A stretch of 11,417 nt of DNA from Burkholderiales bacterium. Its GTDB lineage: Bacteria > Pseudomonadota > Gammaproteobacteria > Burkholderiales > Burkholderiaceae_F. The stretch spans positions 1 through 11,417 of the forward strand of contig JAJTHJ010000383.1 of the NCBI GenBank assembly GCA_021298875.1, given 5' to 3'. The translations under genes and the position numbers were made by a program. The notes beneath the pieces were generated by a model. The model saw only the letters and a program-made list of their open reading frames with translations. It was not told the origin of the DNA and made no database searches. This document shows, one piece after another, positions 1 through 7,095 of this stretch (its first letter is position 1; every line of letters begins with the position of its first letter).

Positions 1-293
1 GGCGCCGGTGCGGGTTCGGCGGCGGCGGGCTCCGCAGCCTCGGGCGCGGCCGGCGTGATTGCCCGCGTCGGCCGTGCCGGCGGCGCGCTCGGCTTGTCGG
101 CGAGCGCGATCGGCGCCGGCAACACGAAAAGCTCCGCCTGCACCACGGTCTGCGGTGGCGGCAGATCGAACTCCATACCGCGTTCGACCTCCGCCAACAG
201 CGTCACGTGCAACAGCAACACGGCCGCCAGCACCAGCGCGGCGCGCAGGCCGGTGCGCACGCGCAACGAGCGAGGCGGCGGGACGGTCGGCAT
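1..293 (-). CDS. N-terminus of a membrane-anchored Pro/Ala-rich protein (partial; DUF3108-like or TonB-like)
   Basis: An open leftward frame runs from an ATG (complement of 291-293) off the left edge, giving about 97 residues. After a short basic N-terminus (residues 1-17) there is one hydrophobic segment, about residues 18-36 (LRAALVLAAVLLLHVTLLA), then a stretch reading LPPPQTVVQAELFVLPAP and a long Pro/Ala-rich linker. One signal anchor plus a Pro-rich periplasmic linker is the architecture of the N-termini of betaproteobacterial DUF3108 proteins and of TonB-like proteins; the decisive C-terminal domain lies outside the window. A GTG at the complement of 258-260 is an alternative start that keeps the membrane segment. 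No clear Shine-Dalgarno sequence is seen. The gene diverges from the MscS gene with 17 bases between start codons. Coding is likely; the family is inference. Confidence 0.6.
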   Translation of the reverse strand, partial: MPTVPPPRSLRVRTGLRAALVLAAVLLLHVTLLAEVERGMEFDLPPPQTVVQAELFVLPAPIALADKPSAPPARPTRAITPAAPEAAEPAAAEPAPA

Positions 294-310
294 CGGTGCA
301 GAATAGTCCA

Positions 311-1906
311 ATGCTCCGCCTGCTTCTCTCCCTCATCGCCGCGCTCTGCGCGGCAGTCGGCATCCTCGCAGCGGCGCAAGCCGCGCCGTCCGAAGCCGCA
401 CCGCCGGCGACCGTGCGCCTGCTCAATCGCGACATCGTCACGCTGCGCGCCACGGTCTTCGACGCCACGCCCGAGCAGCGCGTCTGGCGCATCGAGCAGC
501 GGTTGCGCGACGTGCCGGCGAGCGAAATCGATGCGCCGCTGCGGCTGCTCGACGTGCACACCGACGGCATCCAGGGCGTCCAGATCCTGCTCGGCAGCCG
601 CGCGCTGATGACGCTGACCACCAAGGACGTCGACGCGGAAAGCGGCCAGACGCTGCAACACCTGGCCGAGCAAACGCGCCAACGGCTGGAAGAACTGCGC
701 GCCGCCTACCGCGACACGGTCACCGGCGCCAATCTGCGCTCCGGCCTGCTGCGCGCCGTCGTCGCCACCGCGATCCTCGGCGTGCTGCTGTGGGTCGGCT
801 GGGTCGGCACCGGGCGCCTGCTCGCCTGGATGAAGCAGAAGCGCGACACCTGGGCCGCGGTTCATGCGCACGTGGACTGGCGCGAGTTCATGGGCAACGT
901 GCTGGTCTACGCGGTGCGTGTCGTGCAAGTGGGGCTGGCAGCACTGCTGCTGTATCTCTGGCTCACGCGCGTGCTCGACGGCTTTGCCGCCACCGAGCCG
1001 CTGGCGCAGGCGTTGACCGCCTGGTTCTTCGACACGCTCGCCTGGCTGTGGCGTGGCACGCTCGCCAGCATTCCGGGCATCGCCACCGTGGCCATCGTGC
1101 TGGGGCTGACCAATGCCGTCGCCTCCGCCGTGCAGGTGATGTTCAACGGCGTGCGCGACGGGCGGCTGCGCCTGCCCGGCGTGCATCCGGACACCAGCAC
1201 CGCCACGCGCCGGCTGGCGACCCTGACCATCTGGGCGCTCGGCATCGCCATCGCCTACCCCTACCTGCCGGGGTCGAGCAGCGACGCGTTCAAGGGCCTG
1301 TCGGTGCTGCTCGGCCTGATGGTCACGTTGGGCTCGGCCGGCATCGTCACCCAGGGCATGAGCGGGCTGGTGATCATCTACTCGCGCGCGTTGAAGCGCG
1401 GCGACTTCGTGCGCGTGGGCGAGGTCGAAGGTGTGGTGACCGAGGTCGCGGCGCTCGCCACCAAGATCGTCAACATCCGCAACGAAGAGGTGACGATCCC
1501 CAACGCCGTGCTGGTGGCCAACCCGATCCACAACTACTCGAAGCTCGCCGGCACGCACGGAACGTTGTTGTCGACCAAGGTGACGATCGGCTACGACGCG
1601 CCCTGGCGCCAGGTGCACGCGCTGCTCCAGCAGGCGGCGGCCGCCACCGAGGGGCTGCGAACCACGCCCGAGCCGCGCGTTTTCCAGCGCGCATTGTCCG
1701 ACTTCTACGTGGAGTACGAGCTGCTGTTTGCCATCGACAAGCCGATCGAGCGCATCCCCACACTGTCGCGCCTGCACGCCGCCATCCAGGACGCCTTCAA
1801 CGAAGCCGGCGTGCAGATCATGTCACCGCACTTCTTTGCGCAGCCGGAGCGGCCGGTGGTGGTGCCGAAGAGTCAGTGGGATGGGGTGCCGCCGGCGGCC
1901 AGCTAA
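311..1906 (+). CDS. MscS-family mechanosensitive ion channel
   Basis: Protein of 531 residues that should sit in the inner membrane and open under membrane tension to release solutes during hypo-osmotic shock. The start at 311 is chosen because it gives a clean signal peptide (residues 1-24, ending AAAQAA) and lies at the edge of the divergent gene; the frame is open further upstream but without such features. A periplasmic region with a likely coiled part (about 25-140) precedes hydrophobic segments near 146-172, 196-220, 251-275 and 302-321. The Gly/Ala-rich pore helix follows at about 329-358 (GLSVLLGLMVTLGSAGIV), then the MscS beta-domain signature GDFVRVGEVEGVVTEV from 364 and IPNAVLVANPIHNYSK near 396-412. 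It is longer than E. coli MscS (286 residues), as is usual for family members with an extra periplasmic domain. Family assignment is secure; gating and ion preference cannot be read. Confidence 0.93.
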   Translation: MLRLLLSLIAALCAAVGILAAAQAAPSEAAPPATVRLLNRDIVTLRATVFDATPEQRVWRIEQRLRDVPASEIDAPLRLLDVHTDGIQGVQILLGSRALMTLTTKDVDAESGQTLQHLAEQTRQRLEELRAAYRDTVTGANLRSGLLRAVVATAILGVLLWVGWVGTGRLLAWMKQKRDTWAAVHAHVDWREFMGNVLVYAVRVVQVGLAALLLYLWLTRVLDGFAATEPLAQALTAWFFDTLAWLWRGTLASIPGIATVAIVLGLTNAVASAVQVMFNGVRDGRLRLPGVHPDTSTATRRLATLTIWALGIAIAYPYLPGSSSDAFKGLSVLLGLMVTLGSAGIVTQGMSGLVIIYSRALKRGDFVRVGEVEGVVTEVAALATKIVNIRNEEVTIPNAVLVANPIHNYSKLAGTHGTLLSTKVTIGYDAPWRQVHALLQQAAAATEGLRTTPEPRVFQRALSDFYVEYELLFAIDKPIERIPTLSRLHAAIQDAFNEAGVQIMSPHFFAQPERPVVVPKSQWDGVPPAAS

Positions 1907-1934
1907 CGTCGGTCAGACGCCCGGAAGGACCCCG

Positions 1935-2150
1935 ATAAATGCCAACCTCCGCGTTGCCACCGCCGCCGACGCATCAGTGCTCGCGGATGTCGGTATGAAC
2001 GTCTGGATCGACACCTACGCCGGCAACGGCCTGACGCCCCAGAGCATCGATAACGTCATTCTCGCTGGGCCGCGCAGCGTCGGGACCTTGGAGCGCTGGG
2101 GATACCCCCAGTCGACCGCACGGCGGTGCTGCCAACGAAGCCATGGATGA
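1935..2150 (+). pseudogene. Remnant of a GNAT acetyltransferase gene (N-terminal fragment)
   Basis: Downstream of the MscS stop, one frame reads NLRVATAADASVLADV followed by WIDTYAGNGLTPQSIDNVIL, which resembles the first 40 or so residues of GNAT N-acetyltransferases (the strand-1 / ADA / TYAG region). After about position 2062 the resemblance stops; the frame continues with unrelated residues to a TGA at 2148-2150 that overlaps the next gene. The acetyl-CoA motif is absent. The place expected for the start codon holds ATA (1935-1937), with GGAAGGA at 1923-1929 at proper Shine-Dalgarno distance, as if an ATG had mutated. I read this as a fossil whose 3' part was deleted when it was joined to the intact GNAT gene that follows. 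The assignment rests on short resemblance only and the fragment is probably not translated. Confidence 0.45.
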
Positions 2151-2574
2151 CGTTAACCTTTGCGTCGAGGGCAATCCATCGAAGGAACTCACGCGAGCGC
2201 TCTTCGATGAACTCTTTCGCGCCAATACGGAGCGCACGGGCGACGGGGCGATCGAGCAGCTTTGCGTGGTGGCCCGCGACGCGGACGGCGTGCTTGTCGG
2301 CGGCGCCTACGGTGAAATCTATTGGGGCTGGCTCAATGTCGCGGCGCTGTGGGTCGCCCCCTCGTTGCGGCGGCGGGGACTTGGCACTCGGCTTCTGGCT
2401 CTGGCCGAAAGGGAGGCCGCCGCCAAGGGCTGCCACGGCGTGTACCTGGATAGCTTCACGTTCCAGAGTCCGAGCTTGTACGTCCGGGCCGGATACGAAA
2501 TCTTCGGCACGCTGGAAGACTTTCCTCGTGGCCACGCACGGCATTTCCTGCGCAAGAAGTTGCGCGTCGTCTGA
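2143..2574 (+). CDS. GNAT family N-acetyltransferase
   Basis: Complete 143-residue protein expected to transfer an acetyl group from acetyl-CoA to an amine of unknown identity. The acetyl-CoA pyrophosphate-binding motif is visible: VAPSLRRRGLGTRLL (residues 71-85) contains R76-x-x-G79-x-G81. Further on, SPSLYVRAGYEIFGTLEDFP (about 109-128) is the usual motif-B region, with Tyr113 as the likely general acid, and the end (GHARHFLRKKL) is typical of a common small-GNAT subgroup. The ATG at 2143 has only a weak GAAG (2137-2140) before it. The gene directly follows the broken GNAT remnant, so the pair may derive from a local duplication or an insertion with loss. By eye the region is somewhat less GC-biased at third positions than its neighbours (not computed). 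Substrate unknown. Confidence 0.88.
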   Translation: MDDVNLCVEGNPSKELTRALFDELFRANTERTGDGAIEQLCVVARDADGVLVGGAYGEIYWGWLNVAALWVAPSLRRRGLGTRLLALAEREAAAKGCHGVYLDSFTFQSPSLYVRAGYEIFGTLEDFPRGHARHFLRKKLRVV

Positions 2575-2746
2575 CGCCTTGGGCGGCACTCACGCGTCAT
2601 GGACATCGCGCCGTCTTTAACTGCTTCCCCGCGCCTTGGCGCGTCCGCCTGAAGATTAGGTTATTGCCAACCTTTTCCGTAAACACTGCTCTTTCCCCGT
2701 CCACGCGTTGGAACGCATTGATGCAACTCGATCTGAAAAGACACCC

Positions 2747-3733
2747 ATGAAACTCGCCACTCTGCGCGACGGCTCGCGCGACGGACTGCTCGCCGTCGTC
2801 TCGCGCGACCTCTCCACCGCCCACTACGCCAGCGGCATCGCCAGCCGGATGCAGCCGGCGCTGGACGACTGGGACTTCATCGCGCCGCAGTTGAACGACC
2901 TGTACATCACGTTGAATGAGGGTCGCGCACGGCACGCGTTCGCGTTCGACCCGAAGCAGTGCATGGCGCCGCTGCCGCGCGCCTACCAGTGGGCCGACGG
3001 CTCGGCCTACGTGAACCACGTGGAACTCGTCCGCCGCGCGCGCGGCGCGGAAATGCCGGAGACGTTCTGGACCGACCCGCTGATGTACCAGGGCGGCTCG
3101 GACGATCTGCTCGGCCCGTGCGAGGACATCATCTGCGCTTCCGAAGACTTTGGCATCGACTTCGAGGGCGAGGTCGCGGCGGTGACCGGCGATGTGCCGA
3201 TGGGCACCCAGCCCAAGGACGCGGGCGAGCACATCCGGCTGCTGATGCTCGTCAACGACGTGAGCCTGCGCAACCTGATCCCGGCCGAACTCGCCAAGGG
3301 CTTCGGCTTCTTTCAGAGCAAGCCGGCTACGGCGTTCTCGCCGGTGGCGGTCACGCCCGACGAACTGGGCGAGGCCTGGGAGGGCAAGAAGGTCTCGCTG
3401 CCGCTGCTCGTGCACTGGAACGGCAAGCTGGTCGGGCAAGCGCAGGCGGGCGAGGACATGGTGTTCGACTTCCCGCACCTGATCGCGCACATAGCCAAGA
3501 CGCGCAACCTGCGGGCCGGCAGCATCGTCGGCAGCGGCACGGTGAGCAACAAGAACCCGGCGGCCGGTTACTCCTGCATCGCTGAGAAGCGCGCGCTGGA
3601 GACGATTGCCGAGGGCCAACCGTTCACGCCGTACATGAAGTACGGCGATACGGTGCGGATCGAAATGCTGGGCGCGGATGGGCAGTCGATCTTTGGCGCG
3701 ATCGAACAGAAGGTCGCACCCTTGCGCGGCTAG
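2747..3733 (+). CDS. Fumarylacetoacetate hydrolase (FAH) family protein
   Basis: Cytoplasmic enzyme of 328 residues. The FAH family hydrolyses or decarboxylates beta-diketo or 2-oxo acids, often in aromatic-compound breakdown, with a divalent metal. The N-terminus MKLATLRDGSRDG is typical of bacterial members, which fixes the start at 2747 rather than an in-frame TTG at 2708; GAAAAGA just upstream is a modest ribosome-binding site. Likely metal ligands are visible as E140 and E142 (in DFEGEVAAVTGD, 138-149) and D171 (in LMLVNDVSLRNLIP). The family stretch FGFFQSKPATAFSPVAVTPDEL and the C-terminal YMKYGDTVRIEMLGADG are also present. The upstream 172 bases hold a possible -35 TTGCCA (2664-2669) but no convincing -10. 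No other aromatic-degradation gene is adjacent, so the substrate is unknown; true fumarylacetoacetase of tyrosine breakdown is less likely than a generic family member. Confidence 0.93.
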   Translation: MKLATLRDGSRDGLLAVVSRDLSTAHYASGIASRMQPALDDWDFIAPQLNDLYITLNEGRARHAFAFDPKQCMAPLPRAYQWADGSAYVNHVELVRRARGAEMPETFWTDPLMYQGGSDDLLGPCEDIICASEDFGIDFEGEVAAVTGDVPMGTQPKDAGEHIRLLMLVNDVSLRNLIPAELAKGFGFFQSKPATAFSPVAVTPDELGEAWEGKKVSLPLLVHWNGKLVGQAQAGEDMVFDFPHLIAHIAKTRNLRAGSIVGSGTVSNKNPAAGYSCIAEKRALETIAEGQPFTPYMKYGDTVRIEMLGADGQSIFGAIEQKVAPLRG

Positions 3734-3776
3734 CGCTGCGGCGCCCATACTGCGGTCAGCGTATCCGGAGAGCTTC

Positions 3777-4403
3777 ATGGCCACCAAGAGTCCCCGTTCG
3801 TCGATCCCCTTCGCCGGCACGGTCGGCGACAGCCTCGAACTGATGAAGAAGGTCTGGGGTATGGCCGGGCTGCCGAGCGTGCCGGGTGCGACGCAGGCGG
3901 CGCAGTTCGTCGCCGGGTTGCCCTCGGCGCTGCCGTCGATGATCACGCCGACGATGGACGTGGCCGAACTCGACAAGCGCATCGCCGACCTGCGCGCGGT
4001 CGAGCAGTGGCTCAACCTCAACATGCAGATGCTGCGCACGACGATCCAGACGCTGGAGGTCCAGCGCAACACGATCGCCACCGTCAAGTCGATGGGCGGT
4101 GCGCTGCTGAGCCCGGTGCGCGGCAGCTTGGCGGGTGGTGCGCCAGCGATCCCGCCGATGCCGCCGATCGACCCCTATGCCGCGCCGCCGCCGGCGCGCC
4201 ACACGGCGCGCCGCAAGACCCCCCGCAAGAAGCCGCACCCGCCGACCGTGACCGAAGCGCCGTTGAACCCGATGGCCTGGTGGAACACGCTGCAAGACCA
4301 GTTCAGCAAGGTGGCCGCGGCGGCGGCAACGGCGGGCGAAGCGGAGGCCAAACCCAAGAAGCCCGCCAAGGCCAGCCGCAAGCGCGCGGCCAAGGGCGCG
4401 TGA
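3777..4403 (+). CDS. phaM: PhaM-type polyhydroxyalkanoate granule multifunctional regulatory protein
   Basis: Protein of 208 residues resembling Ralstonia eutropha PhaM, which binds PHA synthase and activates it, coats granules and ties them to the nucleoid for partition at division. The hallmark is the conserved helical block at residues 59-107, containing DLRAVEQWLNLNMQMLR, QTLEVQRNTIATVKSMG and the preceding DVAELDKRIA; the N-terminal LELMKKVWG also fits. A Pro-rich linker (122-140), a basic patch RHTARRKTPRKK (141-152), a phasin-like NPMAWWNTLQDQFSKVAAAA (165-184) and a histone-H1-like Lys/Ala tail (192-208) follow; the basic parts are the presumed DNA-binding elements. It is shorter than the R. 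eutropha protein (about 263 residues), mainly in the tail. The start at 3777 has a good site, GGAG at 3767-3770. The FIST gene begins 7 bases downstream. Implies the host stores PHA. Confidence 0.88.
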   Translation: MATKSPRSSIPFAGTVGDSLELMKKVWGMAGLPSVPGATQAAQFVAGLPSALPSMITPTMDVAELDKRIADLRAVEQWLNLNMQMLRTTIQTLEVQRNTIATVKSMGGALLSPVRGSLAGGAPAIPPMPPIDPYAAPPPARHTARRKTPRKKPHPPTVTEAPLNPMAWWNTLQDQFSKVAAAAATAGEAEAKPKKPAKASRKRAAKGA

Positions 4404-4410
4404 GGCGGCG

Positions 4411-5649
4411 GTGAAGTTCCGCAGCGCGCACGGCTCGCACCCCGACGGCACGGTGGCCGTCGAGGAGTGCATGCTGGGGCTGGCCGCCTACGCCGGCGAC
4501 ACGCACTACGCGCGCAACCCCAACCTGGGGTTCGTCTACCTGACCGACGCGCTGGCGCCGCAGGCCGAGCAGATCCTGACGCTGCGCAAGCTGCGCACCG
4601 GGGTGGCCAACTGGGTCGGCGCCGCCGGCATCGGCATCGCCGCGGGCGCCACCGAGTTCATGGACGAGCCGGCGCTGGCGGTGATGCTGGGCGAATTCCG
4701 CGCAGGCAGCGTGAACGTGTTTTCCGGCACGCAGCGCCCGCCGGCGGCGGGCACGCGCACCGACCGCGGCAGCGCCGCGGCGCACACGGCGCTGGTGCAT
4801 GCGGACCCGGAAACCCCCGAGCTGCCCGAGCTGATCGCCGACATGGCGCGCAAGGTGGACAGCGGCTATCTCTTCGGCGGCGTGGTGAGCAGCCGCAACC
4901 GGCCGGTGCAGATCGCCGACCGCGTGCTGACCGGCGGCCTGTCGGGGGCGGTGTTCGGCGCCGACGTGGACGTGGTCTCGCGCGTCACGCAGGGCGTGCA
5001 TCCGCTGGCGCGCGCCGCGCGCCGCCGCGTGACCGAGGCGCAGGACAACCTGATCCTCGAGCTCGACGGCCGGCCGGCGCTGGAAGCACTGCTGGAAGAC
5101 GCCGGAATCCGTTCCAAGGCCGAGGCGCTGGCCGGCGATGAGCCCAGCCGCGAGGACGCCGCGCGCCACCGCGCGCAGTTGCAGGCGCTGGGGCGGCGCG
5201 GCTTGTTCGTCGGCATCGCGCCCGAGGCCGACGGTTACCGCGAGGCGCGCCCGGCGCTGCGCGACGACTATCTGGTGCGGCACGTGGTGGCGATCGACCC
5301 CGGCCGCGGCGCGGTGGCGATTGCGGCGATGGTCGAGCCGGGCATGGGCATCACCTTCTGCACCCGCGACGACAATGCCGCGCGGCGCGACCTCGTGCGC
5401 ATTTGCGCGGAGATTCGGGATCACCTGCACGAGCAGAGCGAAGCGCGCGGCGAAGACGTGACGCCGCGCGGCGCGGTGTACGTGTCCTGCCTGGGCCGCG
5501 GCAGCCACATGTTCGGCGAGTCGCACGAGGAGCTGCGCGTGATCCGCCAGCAACTGGGCGACGTGCCGCTGGTGGGCTTTTATGCCGGAGGCGAGATCGG
5601 CGGGAAGAACTTGTACGGGTTTACCGGGGTGTTGACGGTGTTTTGCTGA
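4411..5649 (+). CDS. FIST N- and C-domain sensory protein
   Basis: Protein of 412 residues with the FIST architecture: an N-terminal FIST domain (about 30-230; LRTGVANWVGAAGIGIAAGA near 58-77 and SGYLFGGVVSS near 151-161) and a C-terminal FIST_C domain (about 240-400). The end, PLVGFYAGGEIGGKNLYGFT followed by GVLTVF, is the family signature. FIST domains are proposed small-ligand (perhaps amino-acid) sensors usually fused to kinases, cyclases or methyl-accepting modules; this one stands alone with no output domain, so it would need a partner protein. The start is GTG at 4411; the phaM stop region (GAGGCGG) serves as ribosome-binding site, so the two genes are probably one transcription unit. 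The coding end runs straight into the 77-bp palindrome. Function in PHA metabolism is suggested only by position. Confidence 0.87.
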   Translation: MKFRSAHGSHPDGTVAVEECMLGLAAYAGDTHYARNPNLGFVYLTDALAPQAEQILTLRKLRTGVANWVGAAGIGIAAGATEFMDEPALAVMLGEFRAGSVNVFSGTQRPPAAGTRTDRGSAAAHTALVHADPETPELPELIADMARKVDSGYLFGGVVSSRNRPVQIADRVLTGGLSGAVFGADVDVVSRVTQGVHPLARAARRRVTEAQDNLILELDGRPALEALLEDAGIRSKAEALAGDEPSREDAARHRAQLQALGRRGLFVGIAPEADGYREARPALRDDYLVRHVVAIDPGRGAVAIAAMVEPGMGITFCTRDDNAARRDLVRICAEIRDHLHEQSEARGEDVTPRGAVYVSCLGRGSHMFGESHEELRVIRQQLGDVPLVGFYAGGEIGGKNLYGFTGVLTVFC

Positions 5650-5651
5650 TC

Positions 5652-5728
5652 GTGATCTGTGATCCGTGATCGGTGATCCGTCTTCCGTTAAACGGATCAC
5701 GGATCACGGATGACGGATCACCGATCAG
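5652..5728. repeat. 77-bp palindrome of 7-bp units between convergent genes (possible bidirectional terminator)
   Basis: Five heptamers on the left (5652-5686; consensus GTGATCC), a central GTTAAAC (5687-5693) and five heptamers on the right (5694-5728; consensus GGATCAC) form an inverted repeat with 32 of 38 pairs matching by my count. Each arm is also a tandem direct repeat with strict 7-bp period. It starts 2 bases after the FIST TGA (5647-5649) and runs over the TGA of the leftward hypothetical gene (complement of 5725-5727), so it fills the whole convergent gap. RNA from either side would form a long hairpin, which fits transcription stopping, but there is no flanking T-tract, so an intrinsic terminator is not proven. 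It may instead be a dispersed repeat. Confidence 0.85.
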
Positions 5729-6285
5729 TTCAACCGCTCCGGCGACTGCCCGCTCGGCGCGCCGGAAATCTCCAGCGCTTCCACCCACGGCGGCCCTTTG
5801 TCCGGCCACCACTCGGCCTGTTTGACGAAGCGCGCCAGCAACCCGAGCGTGCGGTGCGAGGAGGGTCGATCGAGCGTCAAGCGCGCGGGCGGCGCGCCGG
5901 CGGACTCGATGTCGATCACGCAGCCGCCCGGCTGCGGCTTGATCTGCAAGCCCAGCACCAGCGCCGGCGGCGTTTGCGCCACCACGCGCGCCGACGGCTC
6001 CGCAGTGGCCTGCGCGCGCGCCTGCGCCGCGGCGTGCTCCATCGACAGCGCCTCGCCCACTAAGGCCGAGGGCAGCTTGTTGGCGAGCGGGTTGGAGTTG
6101 GTCAGCCAATGCGCCATCGCCTCACCCCAGCGCAACACGATGCGGCGGGTGAGCCAGAAGGCACGCGCGTTGCCGGCGGCGTCGGCGGCATCCAGCCGCA
6201 GCCGGTCTTCGATTGCGGCGAAGCCCACCGAGATGCGGTGGATCTGGAACGGCGGCGGGGCGGCGGGTGCGGCGGGAGCGTTCAT
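5725..6285 (-). CDS. Hypothetical protein, last visible gene of the photolyase operon
   Basis: Protein of 186 residues that I do not recognise. After a Pro/Ala-rich start (residues 1-12) it reads FQIHRISVGFAAIEDRLRLD, then AFWLTRRIVLRWGEAMAHWL, a predicted amphipathic helix with two Arg and several Trp. The middle (about 80-105) is an Ala-rich helix, and the end has ALVLGLQIKPQPGGCVIDIE and FVKQAEWWPDKGPPWVEALE, consistent with a small alpha/beta fold. No signal peptide, membrane segment or Cys cluster is seen (one Cys only). The start codon is the complement of 6283-6285, 10 bases after the SDR stop, so it is probably cotranscribed with the SDR and photolyase genes. Its stop lies inside the 77-bp palindrome. 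Codon use fits the surrounding genes and the frame is intact, so I regard it as a real gene of unknown role. Confidence 0.75.
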   Translation of the reverse strand: MNAPAAPAAPPPFQIHRISVGFAAIEDRLRLDAADAAGNARAFWLTRRIVLRWGEAMAHWLTNSNPLANKLPSALVGEALSMEHAAAQARAQATAEPSARVVAQTPPALVLGLQIKPQPGGCVIDIESAGAPPARLTLDRPSSHRTLGLLARFVKQAEWWPDKGPPWVEALEISGAPSGQSPERLN

Positions 6286-6295
6286 GCGCGCAAGC

Positions 6296-7090
6296 CTACA
6301 TCGTGTAGTTGAGCGCCAGCCGCCCGCCGTCCGGGTAGACGATGCTGCCGGTCAGATAGGCCGCGTCGTCGCTGGCGAGAAAGACCGCCACGCGGGCGAT
6401 TTCGTCCGGCTCGCCCAGCCGGCCCAGGGGCGTGCGCTTCAGAATCCGCTCGCGCGCCGCGTCGTTGGTGAGCACGGCGGTCTTCAGCAGTTCAGTGGCG
6501 ATCGAGCCGGGGCCGATGCCCATCACGCGGATGCCGCGGGGCGCCAAGGCAATGGCCATCACCTTGGTCAACTGGTTCACGCCGCCCTTGCTGACGGTGT
6601 AGGGCACCTGGTTGGCGATCGCCAACACCGCGTTGACCGAACTCATGTTGACGATCACGCCGCGCTCGCTGCCGACCGGCGCGCCGCTGCGCGGCGACTG
6701 CGTCGCCATCTGCCGCGCCGCCGCCTGCCCGCAGAGGAACGCGCCTTTGAGGTTGACGCGCAGCACGCAGTCGAAGTCGTCCTCAGCGAGGTCGAGAAAA
6801 TCCGCCGCGTGCACGATGCCGGCGTTGTTGACGAGCACGTCGAGCCGGCCGTAGTGCTCCACCGCGAAGCGCACCAGGCGCGCGGCCTCGGCGGCGTCGC
6901 CGACGTCGCAGCGGCAGGCGATGGCGTTGCCACCGGCGGCGGCGATGTCGCGGGCCAGTGCCGTAGCGCCGAGTTCGTTGGTGTCGGCGACGACGACGAA
7001 GGCGCCTTCTTCGGCCATCGCGCGCGCGCAGGCGGCGCCGATGCCTTGCGCGGCGCCGGTCACGATGGCGATGCGTTGGGCGAGCTTCAT
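6296..7090 (-). CDS. SDR family NAD(P)-dependent oxidoreductase
   Basis: Classical short-chain dehydrogenase/reductase of 264 residues, a usual length for the family. The Rossmann motif TGAAQGIG (11-18), the structural NNAG (88-91), Asn113 and the catalytic set Ser150 or Ser151, Tyr164 and Lys168 (in NQVPYTVSKGG) are all present. An acidic residue at the end of strand 2 (VVVADTNE, Asp36) suggests preference for NAD(H) over NADP(H). The C-terminal PDGGRLALNYTM closes the fold. The substrate cannot be read. The start codon (complement of 7088-7090) lies 5 bases after the photolyase stop, with a poor Shine-Dalgarno sequence, so translation may be coupled. An SDR next to this type of photolyase is, as I recall, a common arrangement in proteobacteria and suggests a light-induced redox role, for example on lipids or pigments. 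Confidence 0.92.
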   Translation of the reverse strand: MKLAQRIAIVTGAAQGIGAACARAMAEEGAFVVVADTNELGATALARDIAAAGGNAIACRCDVGDAAEAARLVRFAVEHYGRLDVLVNNAGIVHAADFLDLAEDDFDCVLRVNLKGAFLCGQAAARQMATQSPRSGAPVGSERGVIVNMSSVNAVLAIANQVPYTVSKGGVNQLTKVMAIALAPRGIRVMGIGPGSIATELLKTAVLTNDAARERILKRTPLGRLGEPDEIARVAVFLASDDAAYLTGSIVYPDGGRLALNYTM

Positions 7091-7095
7091 GAGAG

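Noticed and set aside
203..1777. Long open frame of 524 codons antisense to the MscS gene
   Set aside because: It is a GC-rich shadow: the translation is dominated by Arg, Gln, Gly and His without motifs, while the opposite strand encodes a clear MscS protein.
1907..2142. Possible integron attC sites flanking the GNAT genes
   Set aside because: GTCAGACGC near 1913 and GTCTGACGC near 2569 look similar, but no core GTTRRRY/RYYYAAC pairs or attC fold could be found.
2630..2643. CGCGCC-TT-GGCGCG hairpin as terminator after the GNAT gene
   Set aside because: The loop is only two bases and no T-run follows; such stems are common in GC-rich DNA.
2597..4087. Antisense open frame of 496 codons over the FAH and phaM genes
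   Set aside because: Low-complexity Arg/Val/His-rich product with no domain; both genes on the plus strand are well supported.
5652..5728. TGATCC units as Rhodobacter-type sigma-E promoters (TGATCC is the -35 there)
   Set aside because: The repeats lie between convergent stop codons, have 7-bp spacing and no matching -10; the resemblance is coincidental.
5652..5728. CRISPR-like array
   Set aside because: Units are 7 bp, contiguous and inverted about a centre, with no spacers and no cas genes nearby.
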